Below are positions 43,671 to 55,510 of a stretch of DNA of 64,000 nt, in pieces. The DNA comes from Odontocerum albicorne. Lineage: Eukaryota; Arthropoda; Insecta; Trichoptera; Odontoceridae. The stretch is from assembly GCA_949825065.1 (NCBI GenBank), contig OX463845.1, forward strand, positions 23,600,728-23,664,727. Reading direction: 5' to 3'. Position 1 is the stretch's first letter; each line of letters opens with the position of its first letter. A model generated the notes under the pieces. It searched no databases, was not told the origin of the DNA, and worked only from the letters and a program-made list of their open reading frames with translations. Made by a program: the position numbers and the translations under genes.

Positions 43671-46385
43671 TTAATTATTTCTGTATATGCTTGTTATCAG
43701 AATTAAGTGTTTGTTGTTTCTATTTCCGCATGTGAGCTCTTATAGATATGTGAAAATATCGTTTTTTTTTTAATAAGTGACATTAATGTTTGAAATTGTC
43801 GGGTTTTTGTTCTAAACAGCTGATCCAATTTTTTTCTTTTAAACTTTTCAAAATAGTATTTGGCCTTATATTTGTGTTTTATTATTTTCATTAATCATTG
43901 ATTTTTCTTGTTAACTTTTAATATATTTTCTTAAGTCTTGAACTAAAATAATATTAAATTAATCCCGTGTGTTTTGTTGGTTAAGCTACTATTCGTGAAC
44001 AATCTGTATTTTTTTTGGTTTCCATGTCTATTTAAAATCGTATTGTATCAAAAAACTTACTTTATCATAAAACTCTTTAATTCACGCTTTTTGAACACAA
44101 GCGATATTTTTATAACTTTTTTTTTTTTCAAATTAACCTTGTAATATATTCATGTCCTGGTTTTGTTTGTTAACACCTAATTCCCGTGTTATAATTTTGA
44201 AACTTATTTTTATTCAAATAACACATAAGTATTATGTATACTAAATTTACTTTAATATATTATATTACGTCAATTTTTTTAACATCTCCTTTTGCCGGGA
44301 AAATGAAATCATAAAGTGCGAGTAAATTCGTTATAACGTCATAAATTTTATTTTATTGACGTTCAATATTTTATTATTGTTGGAATTTTGTCCAATCCAA
44401 AGTTACAATGAGTACTCGTATGTTATATTACTCAAATACAGTTTGATTGAAAGCAAATTATGAATTTCTATTTGCACAATTAATTATATGACATTAAAAC
44501 TCATAAAAAGATTTTTACAGCATATCAATATTTTGGATACCTACTAAGTCTAGTGGAATTTTCAACGGGTTTTGATTAAGTAACATTGATGTTGGGTTTC
44601 AATAATCGATTTCTGTCAGAGATATTTAGAAGTTCATTAAAATGGATATGATTGAAATATCTCGAGAACATGTTATCAGGAAGTGTATAATGTTTTTATG
44701 ACACTTTAGTTAAAGTAAACATATTTTTATTTCATTCTTAATTAATTTATTTACAAAGTTCGTAGTGACAACTAGTGTTTTTTATATCTCTATTGTTCTA
44801 CTCCTGTCGGATAGCACGGACATTTTTATTCGATTTTTCGAAGGTATAAGAATACCTTTGACTTGACAGTAAAAATCACATTCGAATTTATATAACGTAT
44901 AATTATTAAAAAAAAACGGTGGAATTTTTTTTTATCCGTCAGGTATATTCCAAATTCTTAACTATTTACGAACTGCAAATTTTCGAAGTATTTTATAGAA
45001 ACTTGTATTGCACAAGTTTTGTAAAAATGTCATTATTTATCCCCTTATATTGTTCATATTTTATATTTTTCAACTACGTTTATTTTTTCTCAATATTTAA
45101 AAATATAATAACGGAACCATTACATCTAACAGAGAAGATCTTTCAGCGCGGTCTAACAAGCGCGTCCTAAAAATAAAACGTTGCACATAAATAGTGAGAA
45201 ATATCGGGGTCTTCGTTCGCCTTACCGTGATGGAATTGTCACATTTCGGCAATTGAACTCATATTTTTTTCTACGAATCGCGTCGTCACTTTCCCATTGT
45301 ATGTTAAGCGAGGTCACGGCCAAGACCTGCGATTACCAAAGAGTTGGCACGTTATGTTTATACACCGTTTATGGTTCATGCCCTAGTTTTGGGAACCTTG
45401 ACATTGTCTGTTTTATCATGGGTTTCTATCATTTTTTTTTTTTCTAATTATTTTCATTTTTCTCCTTGGATCAAGTCACATGTTTCTCCTTCCCTAAAAC
45501 GGGGAGATTAACGAATTACCTAATAATTTCTTTAAATGTTTGAAATTTGTTTTTTTAGTATGGAATCTTTTATATGCAATTTTTGAAAAAGTGATTTTTT
45601 CTGTAGATAGGTAAGGGTTCATTGCACGAAGTCTAACGAAGTTCATTGGCAGACAGATTTTTATTCTAAATTGTAATTTATTAATTCGTTTACGTTAAAA
45701 TGAGTCAAAACAACCGTTTTCTTTGTATAAATCGGCTATTTTTTGTTATTCTTTAAGACTTTTCCTTCCATGATAAATGCTTATAGTCGAATACGATAAT
45801 TACCTAAAATTGTTATAATTTTATTTAATGTATTAGTCGTATAAAAAAAAAACACAAAAAATTCGTATTATAGAAAGCAATTTGACATGTTTTTTTAACA
45901 TTTACCTTTTGTTAGTTTTTTGTTTCATTTTCAGACCTTAAGGTCTCTTTCTTGAAAAATATCATATTACTATCAATTTTTTTGTGAAGTTATTGAGTTT
46001 TAATATTATAAGCCGACATATGGTTTTGTTATATTTAATTTGAATGGGAAATGTAGTAAGTATATAAATGGGTCGAATTTATGAAATTTTGACGACAGAA
46101 AAGTCAATCAAATCTATGAAGATATTTGGGAAGATTTGATGAACGGCAAGGATGTGAGCCGCAATGTAGAATTCAGACGTGAATCCTCTCGGACTACCCT
46201 GACAGGGTGACATATATTTTTCCATTGTAATTTAGTAACCAAATATCAGTCCAAAGCCTCTTACTTAACACTAACATCTCTCAAATACTCGTAGTGTGAT
46301 TCTACGAATTCTCTTAAATATGTTTGTCATTCGGTATTCTACATTCACTAATGGTGTAAAATTATACATGTATTATTTATAAAAA
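43671..46385. other. long AT-rich stretch, no gene recognised
   Basis: Very AT-rich to 45120; 45120-45470 is less so, without a recognised domain. No tRNA-like boxes or element termini seen. Confidence 0.5.
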
Positions 46386-47345
46386 ACTAGCTGTACCCGG
46401 CCACGCGTTGCTGTGGCTCAGTCTGGTTAAATGGAAAAGAAAGAAAAGAGAAAGCACACGTTTCTAATATGTTTAATTTCACAATGCTTGTGGGTATACA
46501 ATATTTTTGGCGTATTTCAGCCACTCTCAGCCCGTCGCGTTCATTCTGTTGAGAACGAAGCAGATCTGAAGCTGCAGAACGCGATCGCCGTGCTCGCAAC
46601 CGTGCATCCTCAAGTCTGGCTGCACGTCGCTCTGCTGCTTCCCCGGCATTTTGATGAACTAAAGCAGATCGATTGCACTGAAAAAGAAGAAAGAAAGTTA
46701 TAACAAAAACATATAAAATTGCGAAACATTAAAAAAGAAATTGAATAATACTGTTAAGTTCGTAGACGTCTTTGTTCTTGGCGGCAAGAATAACTCATTC
46801 ACTCAGCCAATCGTGATTCTTATAATTGATTTGAATATTGGGAAATACTTTTTCAACCAATTTTTCTTTTGACGTCACTAAATTGCAGAAGTTATGAGGT
46901 AATGAAATTCGTCCTGAGGTCATATCAACCGACACCTTTCCGTTCCCAATTTCCAGCAATTGATGTGAGAATATCTCAGCTGATCGATCGTTTTGCAGCT
47001 GGACACGCATATTTGTAGTTAATTTCAACGTCTTTACGTGTCGCCACAAAGTAGAGTATTTCAGGCAACATATAAAATTGCGAAACATAAAAGTAACTAA
47101 TTTAATGTTAAGGGAAGACAAATAGATAATTGGAACTAATTAAAAAAAATCTTCATAAGATTTGATAGATTTTGAAATATAAACATAGAGATAAAATTAA
47201 ATTCTATATAAAAAAGATACTTTTGATATTCTTACTGACGTCTTCCAGCCACTCTCAGCCTGTCGCGTTCATTCTGTTGAGAATGAAGCAGTTCTGAAGC
47301 TGCAGAACGCGATCGCCGCGCTCGCAACTGTATTTGAACGTATTT
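46386..47345 (-). pseudogene. Helitron remnant with Pif1-like helicase fragment
   Basis: Minus strand. 47121-46795 reads FICCLKYSTLWRHVKTLKLT, TNMRVQLQNDRSAEIFSHQL, LEIGNGKVSVDMTSGRISLP, NLVTSKEKLVEKVFPNI, NHDWLSE; then a stop and AILAAKNKDV to about 46757. This is the segment of the Pif1-family helicase encoded by Helitron rolling-circle transposons that leads to the (S)ERAILAAKN motif. On both sides (46514-46680 and 47246-47332) lies a copy of an Arg/Ala-rich module, RRSRSAASDLLRSQQNERD, also typical of these proteins' N-terminal part. Neither copy is in the right order for one complete protein, so it is rearranged. The sequence at 46386-46425 (CTAGCTGTACCCGGCCACGC) resembles ends of widespread arthropod repeats. 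Confidence 0.8.
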
Positions 47346-47477
47346 GAGTCATTATTTGTCTGTTGTAAATGAGCAATGTTTAGTATAGTATTGCGTGATC
47401 AATTCCACTGCATTTCACGATATAATTTGAATTTAAATGAAAATAAATCGACACATCACATATCCACCGCCAATTGA

Positions 47478-47945
47478 ATTGAAAAATAGGGGAAAAAACT
47501 GTTAAAAAACGAAATGAAAGAATCCGAAACGTCGAAAATGCTATGTCACACACACCTGTCAATGAGAAATGTTTAGTTTGCGTGTGTTTCTGTAGAGGGC
47601 GCTCCCATTATATCGTTTGTTTTATATATTTTTTTATATACAACTGTATATAAAAAAATATATATAAACAGGTGCGTATTAGAATGCAACCTTCTGTCAA
47701 AATTTCAAAGCAATGAAAAATAAAAAAAGAACAGTTAAAAACGAAATGAAAGAATCCGAAACGTCGAAAATGCAATGTCACATAACCTGACAATGAGAAT
47801 TGTTTAGTTTGCGTGTATCGCTGCATGAGGCGCTCCCATTATTTCATCTGTTTTATATACTTTTTTACATATAACTGTATATAAAAAAATATATAAACAT
47901 GCTTGTATACGAATGCAACCTTTTGTCAAAATTTTAAAGCAATCG
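47478..47945. repeat. tandem duplication, 232-bp unit
   Basis: Two diverged units start about 47478 and 47710. GAAATGAAAGAATCCGAAAC is at 47511 and 47743. Both share GCGCTCCCATTAT, an ATAACTGTATATAAAAAAAT palindromic stretch and GAATGCAACCTT. The second unit runs into ATCGGTGAAGAACTTTCGGA, which resembles the 3' end of repeats starting CTAGCTG(T)ACCCG, so 46386-48000 may be one composite element. Confidence 0.75.
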
Positions 47946-48150
47946 GTGAAGAACTTTCGGAGATTAAAGATTTTCTATTGACGAACATTTACATTTTTAT
48001 TTATATATTGTAGATTTATAGATAATACACGTATTCCCTCACTCCACGATGATTTTGGGGTAGTCGTAATAAAAAAAAGAAATTATCAAAATTATTCAAT
48101 AAATTTGACAGAAATATTCCGCTCAAATTGAAAAATAAATTAGAAATCGA

Positions 48151-49710
48151 GTAGTGATTAATTCAATAAATCATGTATTGCGTAAAATAACATGTAATTA
48201 TTAAAATATAGGCAACGGAAATAGTTCGGTCCAGCGTGCATTCCATCTTTATGTAACGCTAGTCTTAAAACAGTTTTCTTAGTATCCTTGAGACGAAAAG
48301 TGGGCCAATGTTACCCAGAGTGACTGTAGTGATTAATTCAATAAATCATGTATTGCGTAAAATAACATGTAATTATTAAAATATAGGCAACGGAAATAGT
48401 TCGGTCCAGCGTGCATTCCATCTTTATGTAACGCTAGTCTTAAAACAGTTTTCTTAGTATCCTTGAGACGAAAAGTGGGCCAATGTTACCCAGAGTGACT
48501 GTAGTGATTAATTCAATAAATCATGTATTGCGTAAAATAACATGTAATTATTAAAATATAGGCAACGGAAATAGTTCGGTCCAGCGTGCATTCCATCTTT
48601 ATGTAACGCTAGTCTTAAAACAGTTTTCTTAGTATCCTTGAGACGAAAAGTGGGCCAATGTTACCCAGAGTGACTGTAGTGATTAATTCAATAAATCATG
48701 TATTGCGTAAAATAACATGTAATTATTAAAATATAGGCAACGGAAATAGTTCGGTCCAGCGTGCATTCCATCTTTATGTAACGCTAGTCTTAAAACAGTT
48801 TTCTTAGTATCCTTGAGACGAAAAGTGGGCCAATGTTACCCAGAGTGACTGTAGTGATTAATTCAATAAATCATGTATTGCGTAAAATAACATGTAATTA
48901 TTAAAATATAGGCAACGGAAATAGTTCGGTCCAGCGTGCATTCCATCTTTATGTAACGCTAGTCTTAAAACAGTTTTCTTAGTATCCTTGAGACGAAAAG
49001 TGGGCCAATGTTACCCAGAGTGACTGTAGTGATTAATTCAATAAATCATGTATTGCGTAAAATAACATGTAATTATTAAAATATAGGCAACGGAAATAGT
49101 TCGGTCCAGCGTGCATTCCATCTTTATGTAACGCTAGTCTTAAAACAGTTTTCTTAGTATCCTTGAGACGAAAAGTGGGCCAATGTTACCCAGAGTGACT
49201 GTAGTGATTAATTCAATAAATCATGTATTGCGTAAAATAACATGTAATTATTAAAATATAGGCAACGGAAATAGTTCGGTCCAGCGTGCATTCCATCTTT
49301 ATGTAACGCTAGTCTTAAAACAGTTTTCTTAGTATCCTTGAGACGAAAAGTGGGCCAATGTTACCCAGAGTGACTGTAGTGATTAATTCAATAAATCATG
49401 TATTGCGTAAAATAACATGTAATTATTAAAATATAGGCAACGGAAATAGTTCGGTCCAGCGTGCATTCCATCTTTATGTAACGTAACGCTAGTCTTAAAA
49501 CAGTTTTCTTAGTATCCTTGAGACGAAAAGTGGGCCAATGTTACCCAGAGTGACTGTAGTGATTAATTCAATAAATCATGTATTGCGTAAAATAACATGT
49601 AATTATTAAAATATAGGCAACGGAAATAGTTCGGTCCAGCGTGCATTCCATCTTTATGTAACGTAACGCTAGTCTTAAAACAGTTTTCTTAGTATCCTTG
49701 AGACGAAAAG
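48151..49710. repeat. 175-bp satellite array, 8 full units plus one partial
   Basis: Units begin GATTAATTCAATAAATCATG at 48156, 48331, 48506, 48681, 48856, 49031, 49206, 49381 and 49561. Spacing is exactly 175 bases for seven intervals and 180 for the eighth, which carries a 5-bp GTAAC duplication also present in the last partial unit. By eye the units are otherwise identical. The last one stops after GAGACGAAAAG at 49710, 30 bases short. A unit near nucleosomal length and such homogeneity are typical of satellite DNA under recent amplification. Confidence 0.98.
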
Positions 49711-51104
49711 ATTTGACAAAAATACCAGAATAAACACTCGCTACTCATTTTTCAGTTTGGTTTTATACTTTTACTTGGATTTTGCTTGTCTCATGTACAT
49801 TTATTTATATTTATTATGGCTGTAAATCGAACATATAAATATTCATTCATTCATTCATATGTTATCCTTTCAACTTATCCGAATTGATTCGGACATATTG
49901 AATATCGTGGCCGGGAAATAACATTAAAGCAATGTTCTATTTATTGAGCCTTCAGGTTTAAAACCACTAGAGTAGGCACGAAACCCATTCCTAACCGCAC
50001 ATGCAAAGGCAACAACACTCGACACGTCTAGGGCGTGTGATTAACGTTACCAGACGAACTCTTTTTTTTATTTTTTGTATTAGAGTACCATTGAGAATGA
50101 AATTCAAACCTCCGTGCGGGAGTCAAACGTCTTAAAACAACAATGCCATGTAGGACGTCCCATATGAACATTATAAAAGAAACAATCATTGAAATGCTTG
50201 GTCGTGCGGTTGACATTGAACTTCTGCGAAACTTGATATGGTGAAACAGTTCTTTTATCCTATTATTTTTTTGAGTTTATATTAATAAACAGGGATTTTT
50301 CGTGCTTTTTCTTTGAAAATATATGTTTAATATTTGCATGAACAGGAATTTAGTGATTAAGAAAGATATAGAATTTTTAACTCGAGAAAATAATAAATTC
50401 CGTTTACCCGAATCCTCTAAACGAGTATCATATCATAGAAAAACAGAACAGTTTTATTTTCTTTAAATGAGACGAACTAGCAGCCAGGAAAGGTACTTGA
50501 ACCGTCTCAATATGACCATGTACTCGTATATTTTTGGAACAAAGAAGTCATGTTTGTTTCGCACAAACCGTAGTTTTACAGTTTTGAGCAACGTGGTTTG
50601 AACTAAAAACTTAAGTTTATTTAAATTATTATATTCCTATTTTTTATAATACTATAACTTTATCTTTGTTAAAAAGTTAAAACAAAATTAACAAATGCGG
50701 TTCAAGTCATTAGATATTTATTGAGTTCGTATTAATATTGCAAGTTACATAATTAGAATTGATGACTAGCTCTGAAAATTATATATGACGGAATAAGCGA
50801 AAGTAACTATGTAACTATGAAGTCTACTTCGTACTATGTACCTAAGTTAGTTTTATATAATTTTTCACATTTATGGAAGAATCGTTCAATCTCAAGAAAA
50901 GAGAAATTCAATTTTCCAACATATTCGCATTACGGTGTATTACATTATTTTTTTAAAATAATATTTGACGTAATATAGATGCTGTCGATATTTATAGAAC
51001 TAATTTTTTTAGTAAAATCAAAATTAAACGCTTTTTATAGTTACAGCTGTTTCACCATACAACGGGTGACCTTTTCAAACTGTTTGTGAAACTTAAAATT
51101 ACAT
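49711..51104. other. AT-rich stretch with a SINE-like remnant
   Basis: 50060-50140 on the minus strand keeps TTTGACTCCCGCACGGAGG and GTACCATT, a degraded SINE head. 49950-50015 resembles 27655-27745. No gene recognised. Confidence 0.45.
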
Positions 51105-51830
51105 GCATACCATCATGCTGCTTTCCTGCTGGGGCAGGTAGAGAGGGCAGACCGCCATACTTTCCTATATAGACACTTATTTCGCATCTTTCACATGTAT
51201 ACACTTTTTCATACAGCTCCTACGATTTCTCTTACTTATTACATTTCCTTCTTTCAAAATATCATTAATTTGATCCAACCATACTTACCTTGGTCTTCCT
51301 CTAGCACGCATTCCACTCACATTTGCACTGTATGTTTGTTTTGTTAGTATTTCTTCATTCATTTGTTCCACATGCCCAAACCATCTCAGAGCACTCTTCT
51401 TCATCTTACACAACACATCAGCCTTAAGTTCGCATTCATTCCTAATCACGGTGTGTATTATCTCATACATTGTCATCCCATGTATTCATCTAAGTGTACG
51501 CATTTATTCAGCTCTTTTCAGTATTGCTTCACTTCCACGTTTTACTTCAATACATTGTACTAGAACACTTGCGGGCTATCGCCTTTGCAGGTCTTGATAC
51601 TATCCACTCTATCCAGTTCGAGTATATATGTTTTAATGTCCCATTGACTTTGCTTCCTATCTCTACACTATCTCTACATACCCCTCTTAATGTTTTTTTA
51701 TTATCTGAGAAAATACTACCATAGTATCAAAATTCTTCAACCTGCTCTAATATTTCATCACACACCCATATATCACTTTAACTTTTCCTTGCATACTTCT
51801 CTATCACCGAGACTTTGGAAATATACCTTC
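51105..51830 (-). pseudogene. LINE ORF2 C-terminal part (WFGH family, longest copy)
   Basis: Minus strand. Order: degraded thumb region near 51800-51560, then TMYEIIHTVIRNECELKADV, KMKKSALRWFGHVEQMNEEI, LTKQTYSANVSGMRARGRPR in one open frame (51476-51285). After a frameshift come TWLDQ-x-NDIL-like residues and the terminal tail ending near 51110. The Cys/Asn-rich NECELKADVL block just before WFGH is shared by every copy in the window. This is the best-preserved reference for at least eleven fragments here (2450, 4986, 26570, 28261, 33266, 35435, 38345, 51105, 60435, 60935, 63480). The catalytic reverse transcriptase core is absent in all of them. Confidence 0.8.
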
Positions 51831-52250
51831 CTGCTTGCTTGAAATTCTAATACCTTAAATTTAATCAATAATCATTTTTAATAGTTTTATTATATATTAT
51901 ATATGATATATATCCACATTGCTAAACTTCATCAACTGTTTGACAATACAATTGTATGGCGAAACAGTGTAACTAAATCAAAATAATATATTGTAGAACT
52001 AAAAGCGATTATTTTTTATTTTCCTAGATAAATTGACGAAGTATTTTAAAAAAATCATAAATTTGATTATAAATTTATCAGAATGAAGTTTATTCGTACA
52101 TAGCATGTCATGAGACTGGACCGTTTATATTTTTTCCTGAATGTGATGCTTTTATTTTCCTCTCCCTCGCTTTGGCTTACCGATGTTGTATACATTTTAA
52201 AATTCTGTAAACTGATGAAGTGTATTTGTGACGCGCAGCCGTCTACCACA
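51831..52250. other. AT-rich stretch upstream of the candidate exon
   Basis: No gene recognised. A possible splice acceptor, TTTGTGACGCGCAG, ends near 52238, 12 bases before the exon's ATG. Confidence 0.5.
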
Positions 52251-52416
52251 ATGTACAGACGCTACTCGTCTTACTACTCGAGGGTCTCCTCGCCTCTGCT
52301 GACATCCTCGGCCTCCTTCAGGAGTAGGTACAGCATACTGCCAGGATCTTCTTCGGCTACCCCCATCAATGCTGTATCCCCAGATTCTACATCAACGCTT
52401 ACTGCAACATCTAAAG
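52251..52416 (+). CDS. candidate host-gene coding exon (Ser/Tyr-rich N-terminus)
   Basis: ATG at 52251 opens 55 codons reading MYRRYSSYYSRVSSPLLTSS, ASFRSRYSILPGSSSATPIN, then AVSPDSTSTLTATSK, and ends at a consensus-like donor, AAAG|GTATTATT (52416/52417, phase 1). The segment is much GC-richer than its surroundings, uses diverse codons and resembles no mobile element known to me. The preceding CCACA-ATG is an acceptable start context, and an acceptor-like GCAG lies at about 52235-52238, so it may be a first coding exon after a 5' UTR intron, or an internal exon. The product is Ser/Tyr/Arg-rich and probably disordered; function not recognised. The frame also runs open upstream to 52110 but that part is AT-biased and unconvincing. 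No further exons were identified. Confidence 0.45.
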
Positions 52417-52445
52417 GTATTATTGCTACAGTGTGTTGATCTTAT

Positions 52446-52482
52446 CACTAGTATATATTATTGTGAATAATATATACTAGTG
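52446..52482. repeat. perfect 17-bp palindrome with 3-nt loop
   Basis: CACTAGTATATATTATT, GTG, then AATAATATATACTAGTG: exact inverted arms 52446-52462 and 52466-52482. It lies just after the candidate exon and before the 79-bp array; cruciform-prone. Confidence 0.95.
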
Positions 52483-52494
52483 GTTAGATTTTTT

Positions 52495-53056
52495 TAATTA
52501 GGTCCTCACTACGATGATTTGTGTCATCATTGTTAAAGCTAAAGCATGCAATAATACAATACAACAGTCAATATAATTAGGTCCTCACTACGATGATTTG
52601 TGTCATCATTGTTAAAGCTAAAACATGCAATAATACAATACAACAGTCAATATAATTAGGTCCTTACTACGATGATTGTGTCATCATTGTCAAAGCTAAA
52701 GCATGCAATAATACAATACAACAGTCAATATAATTAGGTCCTCACTACGATGATTTGTGTCATCATTGTTAAAGCTAAAGCATGCAATAATACAATACAA
52801 CAGTCAATATAATTAGGTCCTCACTACGATAATTTGTGTCATTATTGTTAAAGCTAAAGCATGCAATAATACAATACAACAGTCAATATAATTAGGTCCT
52901 CACTACGATGATTTGTGTCATCATTGTTAAAGCTAAAGCATGCAATAAATAATACAATACAACAGTCAATATAATTAGGTCCTCACTACGATGATTTGTG
53001 TCATCATTGTTAAAGCTAAAGCATGCAATAATACAATACAACAGTCAATATAATAA
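52495..53056. repeat. 79-bp tandem array, 7 units
   Basis: GGTCCTCACTACGATGATTT begins at 52501, 52580, 52659 (with CCTTAC), 52737, 52816, 52895 and 52978. Spacing is 79, 79, 78, 79, 79 and 83; the last interval has an extra AATA. Each unit carries a small hairpin, ATGAT-TTGTGTC-ATCAT; in the fifth unit both arms change together (ATAAT/ATTAT). If the exon at 52251 is real, this array lies in its downstream intron. Confidence 0.97.
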
Positions 53057-53084
53057 ATGTAAATTATGTAATAAAATCTAATTT

Positions 53085-53445
53085 TAACCGGATTAAAGCT
53101 TTTACTAATTAAACTTGAAAGAAATGACAATCGATGTTTAATTGACGAAGTTCGTTATAGAAAGAAGAAATGCAGCATTCATTGAACGTGGCAAGAATTT
53201 GGCATTTAGTAAATTAAATGTAACGTAAAACGATAGCCGAAAATCACATGATTCATTGTCCCATCGGCTACAATCTCAGTCGGCATACCCATTTTGTAAA
53301 AGTGACTTTCTACCACGCAATGACCTATCCGCAAGCGACACAAGATTTAGATTTCTTGTTCATTCGTATCATGTTCAGCCACTGCTTCATAGCGATCGAT
53401 TGCTGGATTGAATTATACCTAGAACCATTGTATACACTAGTGATA
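53085..53445 (-). mobile_element. LINE 3' end (CCHC-tail family)
   Basis: Minus strand: a degraded C-terminal tail (53340-53230) and the 3' untranslated segment with GAAAGAAGAAATGCAGCATT and TTAATTGACGAAG. Matches 54150-54485 and 1956-2190. No open frame. Confidence 0.6.
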
Positions 53446-53566
53446 TCCTAATCCGAAACCCATCGGTACCAAGTATCGTGTTAAATCTAATTTAAAAGAT
53501 CGTTTGCTGGCTGAGAAAAATCAGATAGGGGTCGACCGGTTGAACATGCTCGAGTAGAACCTTAGT

Positions 53567-53878
53567 TTAATTAAAAGCTTCATTGAAGTGAGTGGGCTCA
53601 CGAAAGGGGATGTATAAACTATATCTTATTAATTAAAAGCTTCATTGAAGTGAGTGGGCTCACGAAAGGCGATGTATAAACTATATCTTATTAATTAAAA
53701 GCTTCATTGAAGTGAGTGGGCTCACGAAAGGCGATGTATAAACTATATCTTATTAATTAAAAGCTTCATTGAAGTGAGTGGGCTCACGAAAGGTGATGTA
53801 TAAACTATATCTTATTAATTAAAAGCTTCATTGAAGTGAGTGGGCTCACGAAAGGCGATGTATAAACTATATCTTATT
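53567..53878. repeat. 62-bp tandem array, 5 units
   Basis: TTAATTAAAAGCTTCATTGA begins each unit; AAGCTT is at 53575, 53637, 53699, 53761 and 53823, exactly 62 apart. Units differ at one position (CGAAAGG-G/C/T-GATG). Each contains the hairpin GTGAG-TGGG-CTCAC. Confidence 0.97.
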
Positions 53879-54149
53879 TCTTTCTGATTACACTGAGACA
53901 ATGAATCAGTCACAATTTGTATTTAGCCCAGCAATTGCAATGTCTATAGTATCATACCAAAAATCTACGGCTGTCACAGTTACGAGGTGAACATGTTATC
54001 CTACAATCGTTACTTGTATTTCTTTTACGTAATTTTCTTAGTATAACTTAAGTACAAAATAAGCACACTTGCTATTTGAATATAAAGTTGAACGTGTCAA
54101 GTAAGAAATATAAATATTTTTTTATATAGTAATCATCTAAAATATACAT

Positions 54150-54485
54150 CTAAAACAGCTAAAATAAGATGATTTGGGCCACCAATTTCAAGCCACTATC
54201 GAATGATATGAGTCAATAAAACTACTTAAAATTCTAGACAATTCAAAGTTTCAACTGATTAAGCTTAAAAAATTAACAATCGATCATTAAATGGAGAAGA
54301 TTCACGAATAAAGAAAAAAACGCAACATTCATTAGACGCGGCCAAGGTATGACTTTTAGTAAGTCAAATATGTCTCGCAAAGGACAACCGAAAAATACGT
54401 GGTTTATATTTTCATCATCCAAACCACACTCGCAGCCGGGATTCTTCACAATATCCATTCTGTAAAGGTGACTAGCCACGACTTA
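54150..54485 (-). mobile_element. LINE ORF2 C-terminal tail and 3' UTR (CCHC-tail family, best copy)
   Basis: Minus strand from 54479: HLYRMDIVKNPGCECGLDDE, NINHVFFGCPLRDIFDLL. The C-x-C-x7-H-x4-C cluster is the terminal zinc-knuckle-like motif of RNase H/CCHC-type non-LTR retrotransposons. The frame is open to the stop at 54273-54275, and the 3' UTR follows to about 54150. Only 68 codons remain. It is the reference for copies at 1956, 20905, 30420 and 53085. Confidence 0.75.
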
Positions 54486-55510
54486 CTTACAAAATACCAC
54501 ATAGCTGTCAACTGTTTTTCGAAATAAAATAAATAATCACAAATCCAAGCAAGTTTCTTACTAATTACCAAAGAAAAGGTTGTCAGTTTTTCATCATAAA
54601 AATATTAATAGCTCTAATTTCAAATAATTTATTTAGTTATAACACACTCGAGTTAAATCTATGAGTCAAATGTTTTGTTTTTGAATAAAGAAGAAAGTGC
54701 GAGTTGTAATAGGAATTCAATTTTTACGAATTGATTAATGATAGAATAACATATATGGCCAGAGTTTATTTTTTAAAACAATGAATATCTCACTATATTA
54801 ATTAAAATCAAATTGTATAAAATTTGTACCAACCCTCAAATGAACATTCGCCTATTTAAAAATAAAAAATAATGGCAAATTGCAGATTTCGTGCCTGAAG
54901 AAGCAATCATGGTTTATGAAACTGGTATACAATGTGGATTCAATAGTGATAAAAAAATATCAAGTTCAATTATTCTGTTGAAGGATTCAATTAAAAAATT
55001 TGACTTTGAAAAAATAATAGCACTATCCAAATGTACTATATAACGCAGTATTTTTATGGCTCCGTCCATCAAATTCATCAGCTCAATCACGTCCCGTTTA
55101 AGTTTTATTTTGTTTAGTAGACAACTATTTAATGGGGCGTTCGTTAATTGATTTCTCGTTTGTCATTATGTGCCGGGCCAGTTGCCTTGTCACGAATAAA
55201 CCAGCCGAGCGCTAGAAAATTTAAAGCTCACCGTGTATTTCCGTTGAGGGACGCCTTGCGTCTACGCCTCGGTGCGCCGTCTGTACCACGGTTACGAATG
55301 AACGCTGATTCAACTATGCTACAATACTAAATTTAAAATTGTTTTTGAAACGTTTATGTTTTGTAAAATATCACATTATATTAATTTGGAAAATAAATAA
55401 CCATATTTATTTTCTTAAACCTTATATTCATTAGTATTTTTAATTACTCGAGGCGGAAAGGGATTTCCGTTTTATAAATGTACAATGTTAATAAAAAAAT
55501 ATTGAAATTC
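54486..55510. other. AT-rich stretch with one hammerhead-like relic
   Basis: 54895-54925 reads CTGAAGA, a 16-nt region, then GAAACTGGTA: the conserved boxes of the hammerhead-like motif seen near 9 kb. The flanking bases do not pair as stem I, so it is degraded. 55148-55330 is GC-richer with a 60-codon frame and no recognisable domain. Confidence 0.4.

Noticed and set aside
43222..43674. 150-codon Pro/Arg-rich protein
   Set aside because: Low-complexity translation of the GC-rich island with no domain; a competing frame of similar quality overlaps it.
48151..49710. CRISPR array or viral tandem array
   Set aside because: Units are contiguous 175-bp repeats without spacers, in eukaryotic DNA; this is a satellite.
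52110..52439. Whole 109-codon frame as a single-exon gene
   Set aside because: The part before 52251 is AT-biased and hydrophobic by chance, and the end runs past a good splice donor into intron-like sequence.
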